Below, piece after piece: positions 48,210 to 55,894 of a DNA stretch of 64,000 bases. Source of the DNA: Ramlibacter lithotrophicus (GTDB lineage Bacteria > Pseudomonadota > Gammaproteobacteria > Burkholderiales > Burkholderiaceae_C); contig NZ_VTOX01000007.1 of the NCBI RefSeq assembly GCF_012184415.1, forward strand, positions 62,001 to 126,000. Direction: 5' to 3'. Position 1 is the first letter of the stretch. Each line of letters starts with the position of its first letter. The translations under genes and the position numbers were made by a program. The notes under the pieces were generated by a model that did no database searches, had not been told where the DNA came from, and saw nothing but the letters and a program-made list of their open reading frames with translations.

Positions 48210-48286
48210 GGCGCTTTAGCTCAGTCGGTTAGAGCGATGGAATCATAATCCACAGGTCCGCGGTTCGAGTCCGTGAAGCGCCACCA
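48210..48286 (+). tRNA. tRNA-Met (anticodon CAT), island integration target
   Basis: A 77-nt cloverleaf with acceptor ggcgctt/aagcgcc, D-arm gctc/gagc, anticodon loop atCATaa, T-loop ttcgagt and an encoded CCA (48284-48286). The loop context suits elongator Met; a lysidine-modified Ile tRNA is possible but less likely. The top of the anticodon stem has an A-C mismatch. Its last 13 nt are the left attachment repeat of the island. Confidence 0.95.
48274..48286 (+). repeat. attL, 13-bp tRNA-Met 3' end repeat
   Basis: tgaagcgccacca, inside the tRNA, identical to 53324-53336. The preceding bases (ccg versus ccc) extend the similarity to 15 of 16. Confidence 0.8.
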
Positions 48287-48296
48287 ATCAGCCCGG

Positions 48297-48330
48297 AAAC
48301 CCGCACCAGCACACGCTGGGGCGGGTTTTT
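48297..48330 (+). terminator. Intrinsic terminator just inside the island, serving tRNA-Met
   Basis: Stem aaacccgc-a-ccagc pairs with gctgg-g-gcgggttt around an acac loop, followed by a T5 run. It starts 10 nt after the tRNA CCA and lies on the island side of attL, replacing the displaced chromosomal terminator. Confidence 0.85.
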
Positions 48331-48364
48331 CACTTCCAAGGCCGGTGGTCCAAGCGGTGGGCCA

Positions 48365-49699
48365 ATGCCGACCATGCGAAACGCCGTCCCGCACCTGCAC
48401 CGCGACCGCCACGGAACCTTCTACTTCCGCATCACCGATGGCGGGAAAACCATCAAGCGGTCCCTGCGGACCAAGAATGTTGAGCTTGCTACGATGCGAG
48501 CAGCTTGCCTCAACTACGAATGGGATGCGATGAACCGCAGAACCGAGCCGACCGTCGCCGAGATACAGCAAGCCCTCTCCGAGGGCCGCATCAAGGAATT
48601 CGATGTGGAGCTGCCCAACGGCGTCAAGTTGAAGAACATCAACAACGACGACGATGCGCGAAGGGCCAAGGAGTTGCTCGCCAACATCGGCCCCATCTCG
48701 CAGCCCAGTGCCACACGGGCCATGATTCCGGAGCCGCCTCGCACGCTTGGTCCCGTGCTCCGCACCGCGACGAAGGCATTCGTCAAGGAGCTGCGGACCT
48801 CCAAGCTGCACAAGGCCAAGGGCATCGAGGACAAGGAGGCGACCTATGAGCAGTTCGCCACGCAGTTCAACAACCCCAAGTGCGGCGAGATCGACAAGGC
48901 CATGGTGCTCGCCTTCAAGGAAGCCCACTTGAAAAACGCCGGAGCTGGGCGCGTCAACACGAAGATCGGACACATGTCCGTGTTCTTCGATTGGGCCATC
49001 GGGCATGGCTTCGCCGATGCGAACCCGTTCACCGGCACGCGCATCGGCAAGAAGTCGCAGCTGGTGAAGGGCGTGCAGTCGTATGAGCCGTTCACCGCTG
49101 GCGAGTTGAAGTTGATCTTCAACCCGAAGACCTATCCCGAGTATGCGACGAAGGCTCACTTCCACTGGTTGCCGCTTCTGCTCCTCTACTCCGGTGCTCG
49201 CCCGGAGGAACTCGCGAGCATGCCGCTGGACAACGTTCGCAGCGAGGGCGGCATTGACTACTTCGCAGTGGCCTCGGGGAAGAACTCCAACAGCATCCGC
49301 AAGATTCCCTTCCACAAGGTCATTCGCAACTCCGGGTTCCTTGCATACGTGAAGATGCGGCGGAAGGTCGACCCGGGCGGGATGCTGTTCCCCGATCTCG
49401 CTCCCAGCAAGAACGGCTATTGCAAGAACGTCTCCCGGCGTTTCAATGAGAGCTACTTGCCGCAACTGCGAATCACGGAGAGCACGAAGCGGTTGTATAG
49501 CTTCCGCTCCACCTTCATCACACGCATGACCGAGTTGAACGTCAACCCCGGCATGCTGATGGCCCTCGTCGGCCACTACGAGCAGACCGCCGTCGATCTG
49601 AGCAGCCCGCACTTCAAGAACTACCAGGGCACGAAGCTGTTGACGGCGTTGCAGTCCACCATCGACCTGTTCGACGTCAAGATTTCGCTGACGCTCTGA
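48365..49699 (+). CDS. Tyrosine recombinase (phage-type integrase)
   Basis: A 444-residue site-specific integrase. The N-terminal DNA-binding region starts HLHRDRHGTFYFRI, a core-binding SAM-like domain covers about residues 140-220, and the catalytic domain has Arg in YSGARPEELASM, Lys in VASGKNSNSIRK, YSFRSTF (Tyr where His is usual, Arg kept), GHYEQT and the Tyr nucleophile in SPHFKNY. It is transcribed away from tRNA-Met, 79 nt downstream of the CCA, and should catalyse recombination at the tRNA 3' end. ATG 48374 is an alternative start. Confidence 0.93.
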   Translation: MPTMRNAVPHLHRDRHGTFYFRITDGGKTIKRSLRTKNVELATMRAACLNYEWDAMNRRTEPTVAEIQQALSEGRIKEFDVELPNGVKLKNINNDDDARRAKELLANIGPISQPSATRAMIPEPPRTLGPVLRTATKAFVKELRTSKLHKAKGIEDKEATYEQFATQFNNPKCGEIDKAMVLAFKEAHLKNAGAGRVNTKIGHMSVFFDWAIGHGFADANPFTGTRIGKKSQLVKGVQSYEPFTAGELKLIFNPKTYPEYATKAHFHWLPLLLLYSGARPEELASMPLDNVRSEGGIDYFAVASGKNSNSIRKIPFHKVIRNSGFLAYVKMRRKVDPGGMLFPDLAPSKNGYCKNVSRRFNESYLPQLRITESTKRLYSFRSTFITRMTELNVNPGMLMALVGHYEQTAVDLSSPHFKNYQGTKLLTALQSTIDLFDVKISLTL

Positions 49700-49766
49700 C
49701 GCTGCCAAGCGGGCGTTGACAGGCGCCCTGGCACGCTGCGAGGCTGGTGCTCAGGAGGACCACTCT

Positions 49767-50102
49767 ATGAGCACTGCACTCGCACCCAGCCCCGATCTGC
49801 TCGCGGTGGACCTGCTCCGTATGCAGATGGAGTCGATGCCTGCCGAGGACTTGCAGGAACACATCGACGCACTCCGTGCGGTGCTCGTCGCGTTGGTGGA
49901 ATCGCGCCATCTGCGACCCCACATTAGTCTCACAGCAGCCGCCAACCTCGACCGGCTGATTCGCAAGCTGCAAGCGAAGTTGCCGTATGCCCTGGACCTC
50001 CTGTGCAGCCTCCGCGTTACCGCTGCGTGGCTCGATGCCGCACGGCAGGCCGAAAGTGAAAAGGCCGGCAGCGAGTGCCGGCCTTCGCGTCTGGATGCTT
50101 GA
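49767..50102 (+). CDS. Hypothetical island protein (111 aa)
   Basis: A small acidic, largely helical protein with MQMESMPAEDLQEHIDALRAVL and LTAAANLDRLIRKLQAKLP. A textbook AGGAGG (49753-49758) precedes the ATG at 49767 by 8 nt, which strongly supports this start. No family is recognised. It could be an excisionase or accessory regulator by position, 67 nt after int, but it lacks a clear helix-turn-helix. A perfect hairpin lies inside its 3' end. Confidence 0.65.
   Translation: MSTALAPSPDLLAVDLLRMQMESMPAEDLQEHIDALRAVLVALVESRHLRPHISLTAAANLDRLIRKLQAKLPYALDLLCSLRVTAAWLDAARQAESEKAGSECRPSRLDA
50061..50085 (+). terminator. Hairpin in the 3' end of the small island gene
   Basis: aaggccggca / tgccggcctt form a perfect 10-bp stem around gcgag, followed by a weak T-rich tail. 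It ends 17 nt before the stop codon and lies between convergent genes, so it probably terminates both transcripts. Confidence 0.5.
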
Positions 50103-50106
50103 TGGC

Positions 50107-50568
50107 TCACGCCATCGCAGCTTCCGCGTCTGCTCTCGCTACTTGCTCGCACTCTCGTTGCTGCACCTGCTGGTGATCGCGAAGCGACTTCACCTTGCCC
50201 TTCCATCCATAGGACGATTCCAGCCGAAGCGAGCCGTGCTCGCCGTCGATCAACACCTTGCGTTCGCGTAACTCCCTAATAGCCCGCGTCACATTCGGGC
50301 GCTGCATCGACAAGGCTGCTGCGATTTCGCTGTGAGTCGGGCGAACATAGTTCTCGAATTCCATTTCGCTCATGAGATACAGCAAAACTCGCATCGACTC
50401 GCCTCGGAGCGGCTGCTTTGCCAACATCGCCAACCCATCTTGCATCGCCATAAACCATCCCTCCTTCATTCGCAATCGTCGTGGGACATAGACCATGTCT
50501 CCATCATCAATCACCTCTCCGGTATCGCTGTCAAGCAGCTTCACTCGCGTCGGGTGTTTCGTCTTCAT
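50107..50568 (-). CDS. RepL-like winged-helix protein of the island
   Basis: A 153-residue protein. The N-terminus has VKLLDSDTGEVIDDGDMVYVPRR. A winged helix-turn-helix follows at about residues 60-115 (LLYLMSEMEF, SEIAAALSMQRPNVTRAIRELRERKVLI) and a charged Gln-rich tail. The order resembles RepL-type plasmid replication proteins and MarR-like wings. It could start replication of the excised circle or repress its own promoter. It is convergent to the small gene, and an imperfect 42-bp palindrome lies directly upstream. Confidence 0.62.
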   Translation of the reverse strand: MKTKHPTRVKLLDSDTGEVIDDGDMVYVPRRLRMKEGWFMAMQDGLAMLAKQPLRGESMRVLLYLMSEMEFENYVRPTHSEIAAALSMQRPNVTRAIRELRERKVLIDGEHGSLRLESSYGWKGKVKSLRDHQQVQQRECEQVARADAEAAMA

Positions 50569-50584
50569 CGCCTGCCTCCTCTGG

Positions 50585-50626
50585 TTGGTATCCGTGAAGA
50601 TTCATAGGAATCTCACGCGATACCAA
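50585..50626. promoter_or_regulatory. Imperfect 42-bp palindrome upstream of the RepL-like gene
   Basis: Outer arms ttggtatc (50585-50592) and gataccaa (50619-50626) match perfectly, and inner arms near gtgaagattc and gaatctcac continue the symmetry with one-base bulges. It sits 17 nt before the minus-strand ATG, where an operator or a replication origin binding site would be expected. Confidence 0.6.
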
Positions 50627-50960
50627 CGAAGTCAAGCTCTCCCTCTGAGAATTCCTTTCTCTTTATGCCTATGGAAGTGACGCAATGGCTTATGCCGCCG
50701 TTGCGTCACTGATCTCGCTGCTTGCACAGGCGTGCAGCAGCGAAGCGCGAGCGGCGGCGCCGCTCGCCGGGCCGGACACCGTCGGCTCGCTGTCGCTCGC
50801 GAGCACGATCAACGCGTCGCGTTGTTCGTGCTGCGCGGATCGTGGCTGTTGATCCCTGCCCCACCGGGCAGGGCGAACAACCGAGCTTGCTCGGTGTAGT
50901 GAGTAGACCGACCTGCCGGGCGGTCGTGTCATCTTGGCTTCGCGGCGGTATCCATGTCTC
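50627..50960. other. Non-coding stretch between rep-like and mob genes (candidate oriT/origin region)
   Basis: No convincing gene is seen here. Short frames on both strands lack starts with ribosome sites. It holds an AT-rich segment (to about 50670), an inverted repeat agtgacgcaa (50676-50685) with ttgcgtcact (50701-50710), and an imperfect gctgc repeat near 50717-50742. This is where MobV elements usually carry oriT. Confidence 0.4.
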
Positions 50961-51923
50961 ATGACTGCACCCGCCGCTCCCGCATACGCCGTGCTCCGCG
51001 TGCACGCCAAGAAGGCGAAGACCATGGCCGCGATTTCCGCCGCGTCCGAACACCACATGCAAAGCGAGCCGTCCCCGCACCATGACCCGCGTTCCGGTGC
51101 GCCGCTGGTGCTGCACCTTGCGGCGGGCAAGACTCCGTATCAGGCCGCTCGCCACCTGCTGCAAGGCGTCGAGCGTCGCAATCGCGAGACGGTGCTGTGC
51201 CGCGAGGTAGTGCTGTCCGCGAGTCCTGGCTACTTCCGGCCAGGACGAGAGGAGCAAGCGGGAGTTGCCGACCCTGAACGGTTGAAGGCATGGACCGTCG
51301 CAACCCTCGCTTGGGTGAGGCGGCAATGGCCCGATCAGGTCGCCTCCGTCGTGCTACACGGTGCAGGCAGAGAGTCAACCCCGCATTGCCATGTCCTCGT
51401 GGTTCCTCGCGTGCGTGCTGATGGTGGATGCAAGCTGAATAGCAAAGCGCTCTTCGACCGTGCGAGGCTTCGTGAGTTGCAGTCCTCGTATGCAGAAGCT
51501 CTCGCACCACTCGGCATTCGGCGAGGCGAGCCGGGGAGCGAAGCGAAGCACTCGGAGGTAAAGCAGTTCTACGGCGTTGTGCAAGCTGCGAAGCAGATGC
51601 CCAGGCGAGCACCGCTGCCACCAGCGCCGAAGGCGCCGATGCCGCCCGCCAAGCTCTCGGTGCGAGTCTGGTCCAAGATGCTTGGCGTGCTCGGAATCGA
51701 GTCGGACCATGACCGTGCAATGCGAGCACACCGCCAGCAGCTCGCAACATGGCGGCAGGAGGTTCGTTCGATCATGGAACAGAATGAACAGGCTTGGCAG
51801 ACCCTGCGAGCTGCTGCGTCCTTCGCGCCGCTCGCTCGCAAGGGCCACCACGCCCCGCGCGAGCCGCTGCTCGCACCGCCCGCGCCGGTCAGGTTGCAAC
51901 CAAGGCACCAACCGCCACGGTAG
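50961..51923 (+). CDS. MobV-family (Pre/Mob) relaxase-like protein
   Basis: A 320-residue protein. The N-terminal block AYAVLRVHAKKAKTMAAISAA resembles the MobV motif I, followed by HDPRSGAPLVLHLA. The metal-binding motif is STPHCHVLVVPRV (His142 and His144). The C-terminal third is Pro-rich then Arg/Gln-rich and helical. MobV relaxases nick at oriT to mobilise small plasmids. It is shorter than typical MobV (often over 400 residues). ATG 50961 is chosen; ATG 50934 is in frame too. The Shine-Dalgarno is weak. Confidence 0.8.
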   Translation: MTAPAAPAYAVLRVHAKKAKTMAAISAASEHHMQSEPSPHHDPRSGAPLVLHLAAGKTPYQAARHLLQGVERRNRETVLCREVVLSASPGYFRPGREEQAGVADPERLKAWTVATLAWVRRQWPDQVASVVLHGAGRESTPHCHVLVVPRVRADGGCKLNSKALFDRARLRELQSSYAEALAPLGIRRGEPGSEAKHSEVKQFYGVVQAAKQMPRRAPLPPAPKAPMPPAKLSVRVWSKMLGVLGIESDHDRAMRAHRQQLATWRQEVRSIMEQNEQAWQTLRAAASFAPLARKGHHAPREPLLAPPAPVRLQPRHQPPR

Positions 51924-52024
51924 CTCGTCTCCCGTAGGGGCAAGCCGCTGGCAGAGCTACTCATGCGCTCGAAAAAAGAGCACACTGAGGCTCCACCACT
52001 TTGCGTGGTGAGGAAGGCTGCGCC

Positions 52025-53188
52025 ATGCATGAATTCTTGATCCACAATCGCGCCGAGCTCATAGAGCGCTGCAAAGCGAAGGTTGCTCTCCGTCCGCTGC
52101 GCTCTGCCACACCGGAGCAGCTGAAAAACGGCATTCCGCTTTTTCTGGAGCAGTTGATACGGACACTGCAAGCGGAATCGGAAGGCGAGTCCGGAGAGAG
52201 CATTCGGATTTCGGGTGCGTCCGGCGGCGGATCCTCGAGCACGGTGTCCGAGATGGGCTTGACTGCTACTGCGCACGGCAAGCGACTGCTGGAACTCGGC
52301 TACTCGGTCGACCAAGTTGTGCACGCCTACGGAGACTTGTGCCAAGCCATCACCGATACGGCGGTCGAGCGGGATGCACCATTCACGGTGGACGAGTTCA
52401 GAACGCTCAACCGCTGCCTTGACAATGCAATTGCCGAGGCGGTGACGGAGTTCAGCGTCCAACGCGACCTTGCGACGGCACGCCGTTACTCGGAGGAATC
52501 CAACGAGCGACACGGCTTTCTCCTCCACGAGTTGCGCAACTCCCTGCACACCGCCAGTCTCGCGCTGACGGCTCTGGAAACCGGCAAATTGCCGATTGCG
52601 GGTGCGACCGGGGCCGTGTTGCGACGCAGCCTGGTAGCGCTGACTTCGCTCGTCAAGCATGCGTTGGACGAGGTCCGTGTTGCCGCTGCACTTTCAGACG
52701 ACAAGGAAGTCTTCTCGCTGGCTTCGTTCGTTGCGGATGCCGGTAGCGCCGCACTGCTCGACGCGAATGCACGCGGCTGCTCCTTCATCGTGCGAAACAC
52801 CATTGACCCGGATATCGAAGTTGAAGGCGAGCGTGAGCTTCTTCTCGGAGCGGTGATGAACCTCGTGCAGAACGCCTTCAAGTTCACGCGCCCCGGGACG
52901 GAGGTTTCGCTGAATGCGCACGCAACCAGTGATGGCATCGTGTCGATCGACGTCGAGGACCGGTGCGGCGGCCTTCCCCCCGGCGTCGCCGAAATGATTT
53001 TCAGGCCCTTCACCCGTCGCCATGGGGACAAGAGCGGACTCGGCCTCGGACTCTCCATTGCTCGGCAGAATGTCGAGGCAGTTGGAGGCACTCTGACGGT
53101 GAGTGACTTGCCCGGGAAGGGATGCGTGTTCACGATTACCCTTCACAGACACAAGCACCACTTCGCGGCAGAAGCACCAGGGAAGTAA
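52025..53188 (+). CDS. Orphan cytosolic sensor histidine kinase (RsbRD-like N-terminal domain)
   Basis: A 387-residue kinase with no transmembrane segment. The N-terminal helical domain (about residues 1-150: LIHNRAELIERCKAKVALRP, GKRLLELGYSVDQVVHAYGDL) resembles RsbRD/globin-like sensor domains. The H-box is HELRNSLHT with His168. The HATPase domain has N-box NLVQNAFKFT, a variant G1 box VEDRCGGLP, F-box IFRPFTRRHG and G2 GLGLGLSIAR. GAGGAAGG precedes the ATG at 52025. No response regulator is encoded in the island, so its partner must be elsewhere. Confidence 0.87.
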   Translation: MHEFLIHNRAELIERCKAKVALRPLRSATPEQLKNGIPLFLEQLIRTLQAESEGESGESIRISGASGGGSSSTVSEMGLTATAHGKRLLELGYSVDQVVHAYGDLCQAITDTAVERDAPFTVDEFRTLNRCLDNAIAEAVTEFSVQRDLATARRYSEESNERHGFLLHELRNSLHTASLALTALETGKLPIAGATGAVLRRSLVALTSLVKHALDEVRVAAALSDDKEVFSLASFVADAGSAALLDANARGCSFIVRNTIDPDIEVEGERELLLGAVMNLVQNAFKFTRPGTEVSLNAHATSDGIVSIDVEDRCGGLPPGVAEMIFRPFTRRHGDKSGLGLGLSIARQNVEAVGGTLTVSDLPGKGCVFTITLHRHKHHFAAEAPGK

Positions 53189-53323
53189 GGATGCATACAG
53201 GCCCCGTGGTGCACCATCTGGCACAATCGCTGGTCCGATCAACTCTCTGCCCGCTGCGAACGCAGTGCCTCGGAGTTTCCGACTGAGCGGCACCGCTTCT
53301 GGAATTGGGGGGCACCCTTTCCC

Positions 53324-53336
53324 TGAAGCGCCACCA
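53324..53336 (+). repeat. attR, second copy of the tRNA-Met 3' end
   Basis: tgaagcgccacca, identical to 48274-48286, with no tRNA 5' half upstream. It marks the distal boundary of the island. Confidence 0.8.
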
Positions 53337-53341
53337 GACCA

Positions 53342-53383
53342 GAAGAGGGTGACCGGCAGCAGCCGGCCACCCTCTTCGTTTTT
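53342..53383 (+). terminator. Displaced native terminator of tRNA-Met
   Basis: Stem gaagagggtg / caccctcttc with an inner ccggc/gccgg pair and an agca loop, then a T5 run. It begins 6 nt after attR, so before island insertion it would have stood directly behind the tRNA-Met CCA. Confidence 0.85.
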
Positions 53384-53534
53384 CCGGCCTGCCTCTCGCG
53401 GCGCAACAGGCGGTCACCCATCTTTCGGTTCCGGGGCCGGTGCAGCCCCGCATCGCCCCTACAGTTCGCGCTCCCCGGCCGCCGCGAACTTGCCCCGGCC
53501 ACGACCCGCTTTCGCGCTATCCCGCTCCGGACCC

Positions 53535-54446
53535 ATGGCCACTGTCCAGTTGCTTTCCTCCACCGACATGCTCAACGGCGAGCCCTGGCAAGGCCAGGTG
53601 ACGTCCGCCAGCGGCAGCCAGTTCACGGCCGGAACACCGCCGGTCGCCATCACGTTCACCGGCAGCTTCGCGCTCAGCAGCGCCGGCCTCAGCGGCATCG
53701 TCGACGGCGCGGTGCAGACCAGGAACGACGTCCAGCAACTGCTGATCTCCGGCCTGGCCGAGGACGCCGCCGCGGTCCAGGGCGTTCTGGCGCCCGCCCA
53801 GAGCCGGCCGGAGCTCTATGCCTGGCTGCTGCGCGCGGACGACACCGTCACCGGCAGCATGCAGCCCGACCTGCTGGCCGGTTTCCGCGGCACCGACACG
53901 CTGGATGGCGGCGCCGGCATCGACGGCGCGTTCTACAGCGGTGAGCGCGCCGGCTACCAGGCGACGAAAACCGGCGGCGCCTGGCAGGTGGTGGATCACA
54001 GCGGGCTCGACGGCGTCGATACGCTGGTCAACGTGGAGCGGCTGTCGTTCGAGGACGTGTCGGTGGCGCTGGACCTCGAAGGCAACGCCGGCACCGTCGC
54101 GCGCATCCTGGGCGCCGTCTTCGGCCGGCACGCCGTGGCCAGCACGGAACTCGCCGGCATCGGCCTGCGGCTGGCGGACACCGGCACCACGGCCGAAGCC
54201 CTGGTGCAACTGGCGCTCGACCACCGGCTCGGACCCTGGCACACCACCGACGACGTCGTGAACCTGCTCTATACCAACGTCACCGGCACACCACCACCGC
54301 AGCAGCAGCTGGCGGTGTACCGCGGGTGGCTGGACAGCGGCCTGTACAGCGAGGCCAGCCTGGGCCTGTACGCGGCGCAGACCGGCGAGAACGAGGCCGG
54401 CATCGGGCTGGCGGGCCTGGCCCAGACCGGGCTCGCGTTCGTCTGA
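53535..54446 (+). CDS. RTX/DUF4214-like protein
   Basis: A 303-residue protein with no signal peptide. A middle segment (GFRGTDTLDGGAGIDGAFYSGERAGYQ split by RTX-type turns, then GVDTLVNVERLSFEDVSVALDL) matches the non-repeat part of hemolysin-type calcium-binding proteins. The C-terminal region (VARILGAVFGRH, VVNLLYTNVTGTPPPQQQLAVYRGWLDSG) resembles DUF4214. Proteins of this make-up are often secreted by type I systems. Only one nonapeptide-like unit is seen. No secretion genes are adjacent. Confidence 0.7.
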   Translation: MATVQLLSSTDMLNGEPWQGQVTSASGSQFTAGTPPVAITFTGSFALSSAGLSGIVDGAVQTRNDVQQLLISGLAEDAAAVQGVLAPAQSRPELYAWLLRADDTVTGSMQPDLLAGFRGTDTLDGGAGIDGAFYSGERAGYQATKTGGAWQVVDHSGLDGVDTLVNVERLSFEDVSVALDLEGNAGTVARILGAVFGRHAVASTELAGIGLRLADTGTTAEALVQLALDHRLGPWHTTDDVVNLLYTNVTGTPPPQQQLAVYRGWLDSGLYSEASLGLYAAQTGENEAGIGLAGLAQTGLAFV

Positions 54447-54506
54447 CGCCCGGAGGCGGCGCCGGCCGGCCGCCGCAGCGCGCCAACTGCGTACAGTCGC
54501 AGCTCC

Positions 54507-55751
54507 ATGGCCCAGCGACCCGGCATCTTCCCGACCTTCTTCCTGTCGGGCTTTGAATGTTCGACCTTCCTGTGGAAGGACCGCCGGCGGCGCGACCTGG
54601 TCGAGGAAACGGGGCACCGGGCGCATGCGCTGGAGGACTACCGGATCCTGCAGCAGCTGGGCATCGCGGTGGCACGCGAAGGCATTCCCTGGCCGCTCGC
54701 GGATCGCGGCGCGGGCTACGGCTTCGACTGCATCGCGCCGATGATCGACGCCATGAAGCAGACGAAGATCACGCCGGTGTGGGACCTCTGCCACTACGGC
54801 TATCCGGACGGGCTCGACCCGCTGTCCGACGCGTTCACGAGCCGCTTCGCGAACTACTGCCGCGCGGCGGCCGAGCATGTGTCACGCCACCTGCCCGGAC
54901 CGGCCTTCTTCACGCCGATCAACGAGATCACCTTCTTCGCGTTCTGCGGCGGCGAGTGGGGCTGGGTCGCGCCGTACCTGACCACGCGCGCCGACCGCGA
55001 GCGGTTCCGGCTCGCCTTGTGCAAGGCGGCCATCGCCGGCGTCAAGGCAATCCGCGAAGTCCGGCCCGACGCGCGCATGATGCACGTCGATCCGCTGGTG
55101 CAGGTGGTCGCGCCGCCGGATCGGCCCGACCAGGTGGAAGCGGCCCGCCACGAAACGCACGTGGACACCTTTCTGGCCTGGGACATCCTGTGCGGCAAGG
55201 AGCACCCGCAGCTCGGCGGATCGCCCGAAGTCCTCGACATCGTCGGGGTCAACAACTATTCGTTCGGCCAGATGGAGTACCGGGAGCGCGGCCCCCACCA
55301 GGCGCTGGAGCCGGGCCATCCCGGCATCGAGCCGCTGTGCGTGCTGCTGCAACGAGTCTGGGAGCGCTACCGCAGGCCGATGGTGATCGGTGAGACCAGC
55401 GGCATGGGCCACGGCCGGCCCGAGTGGCTGCGCGACGTCATGAACGAGGCCATGGCGGCGGTGAACCAGGGCATGGACCTGCACGGCATCTGCCTCTTTC
55501 CGGCGGTCGACATGCCGGACTGGCACACCGGCCAGTGGCTGCACAACGGGATCTGCGACCTGGTGGAATGCGGCGGCGACCTGCGGCGCCAGCCGTTCGG
55601 CCCGTATGTCGACGAGTTGCGCCGCTGGCAGAAGGAGCTGAACCGGGTGACGGCGGTGGACGCCGACCCGTACAGCGATCCGGTCGAACTGCAGGACGTG
55701 ATCGACGCCGCGCGGCGGCTGCAACCCAGGCCCGACGCCGACTGGCACTAG
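54507..55751 (+). CDS. Clan GH-A glycoside hydrolase-like protein (family 1-like)
   Basis: A 414-residue TIM-barrel protein. The acid-base Glu is likely in FFTPINEITFFAF and the nucleophile in PMVIGETSGMGHG, the spacing expected for clan GH-A. Other cues are FLSGFECSTFLW and WDLCHYGYPDGLDP. It looks like a beta-glucosidase relative, but the sugar is unknown and it has no signal peptide. TACAGT lies 9 nt upstream of the ATG, and no Shine-Dalgarno is present. Confidence 0.78.
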   Translation: MAQRPGIFPTFFLSGFECSTFLWKDRRRRDLVEETGHRAHALEDYRILQQLGIAVAREGIPWPLADRGAGYGFDCIAPMIDAMKQTKITPVWDLCHYGYPDGLDPLSDAFTSRFANYCRAAAEHVSRHLPGPAFFTPINEITFFAFCGGEWGWVAPYLTTRADRERFRLALCKAAIAGVKAIREVRPDARMMHVDPLVQVVAPPDRPDQVEAARHETHVDTFLAWDILCGKEHPQLGGSPEVLDIVGVNNYSFGQMEYRERGPHQALEPGHPGIEPLCVLLQRVWERYRRPMVIGETSGMGHGRPEWLRDVMNEAMAAVNQGMDLHGICLFPAVDMPDWHTGQWLHNGICDLVECGGDLRRQPFGPYVDELRRWQKELNRVTAVDADPYSDPVELQDVIDAARRLQPRPDADWH

Positions 55752-55894
55752 CAGCGGCGGCGCGCCGGCGCGGGGCGGGCGGGTAAACTTCATGGCCCGG
55801 CAGCACCCGCCGCTGCCGCACCCGCGTGAGTGCCGCCCGCCGTCCCGGCCACGGCGCGTGCCGCGTTTTTCCGACACAGCCTCTGGATATCACC

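Larger units (their letters stand above)
48274..53336 (+). mobile_element. Integrative mobilizable genomic island (int, rep-like, mobV, orphan kinase)
   Basis: A 13-bp direct repeat of the tRNA-Met 3' end (48274-48286 and 53324-53336) brackets about 5.06 kb. The integrase gene sits beside the tRNA. The other genes are a small protein, a RepL-like protein, a MobV relaxase and a histidine kinase. By eye the base composition is lower in GC than the flanks, especially 50,560-50,700. There are no conjugation pore genes, so it could only move with a helper. Confidence 0.85.
53189..53534. other. Non-coding junction between island and chromosome
   Basis: No gene is seen. It holds the island's end, attR (53324-53336), the displaced tRNA-Met terminator (53342-53383) and about 150 bp of GC-rich leader before the next gene. 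The start region of that gene shows no clear promoter. Confidence 0.6.

Noticed and set aside
50690..51326. Minus-strand frames of 146 and 206 codons opposite the MobV gene
   Set aside because: They overlap the relaxase motif region antisense and have no ribosome site or recognisable motif.
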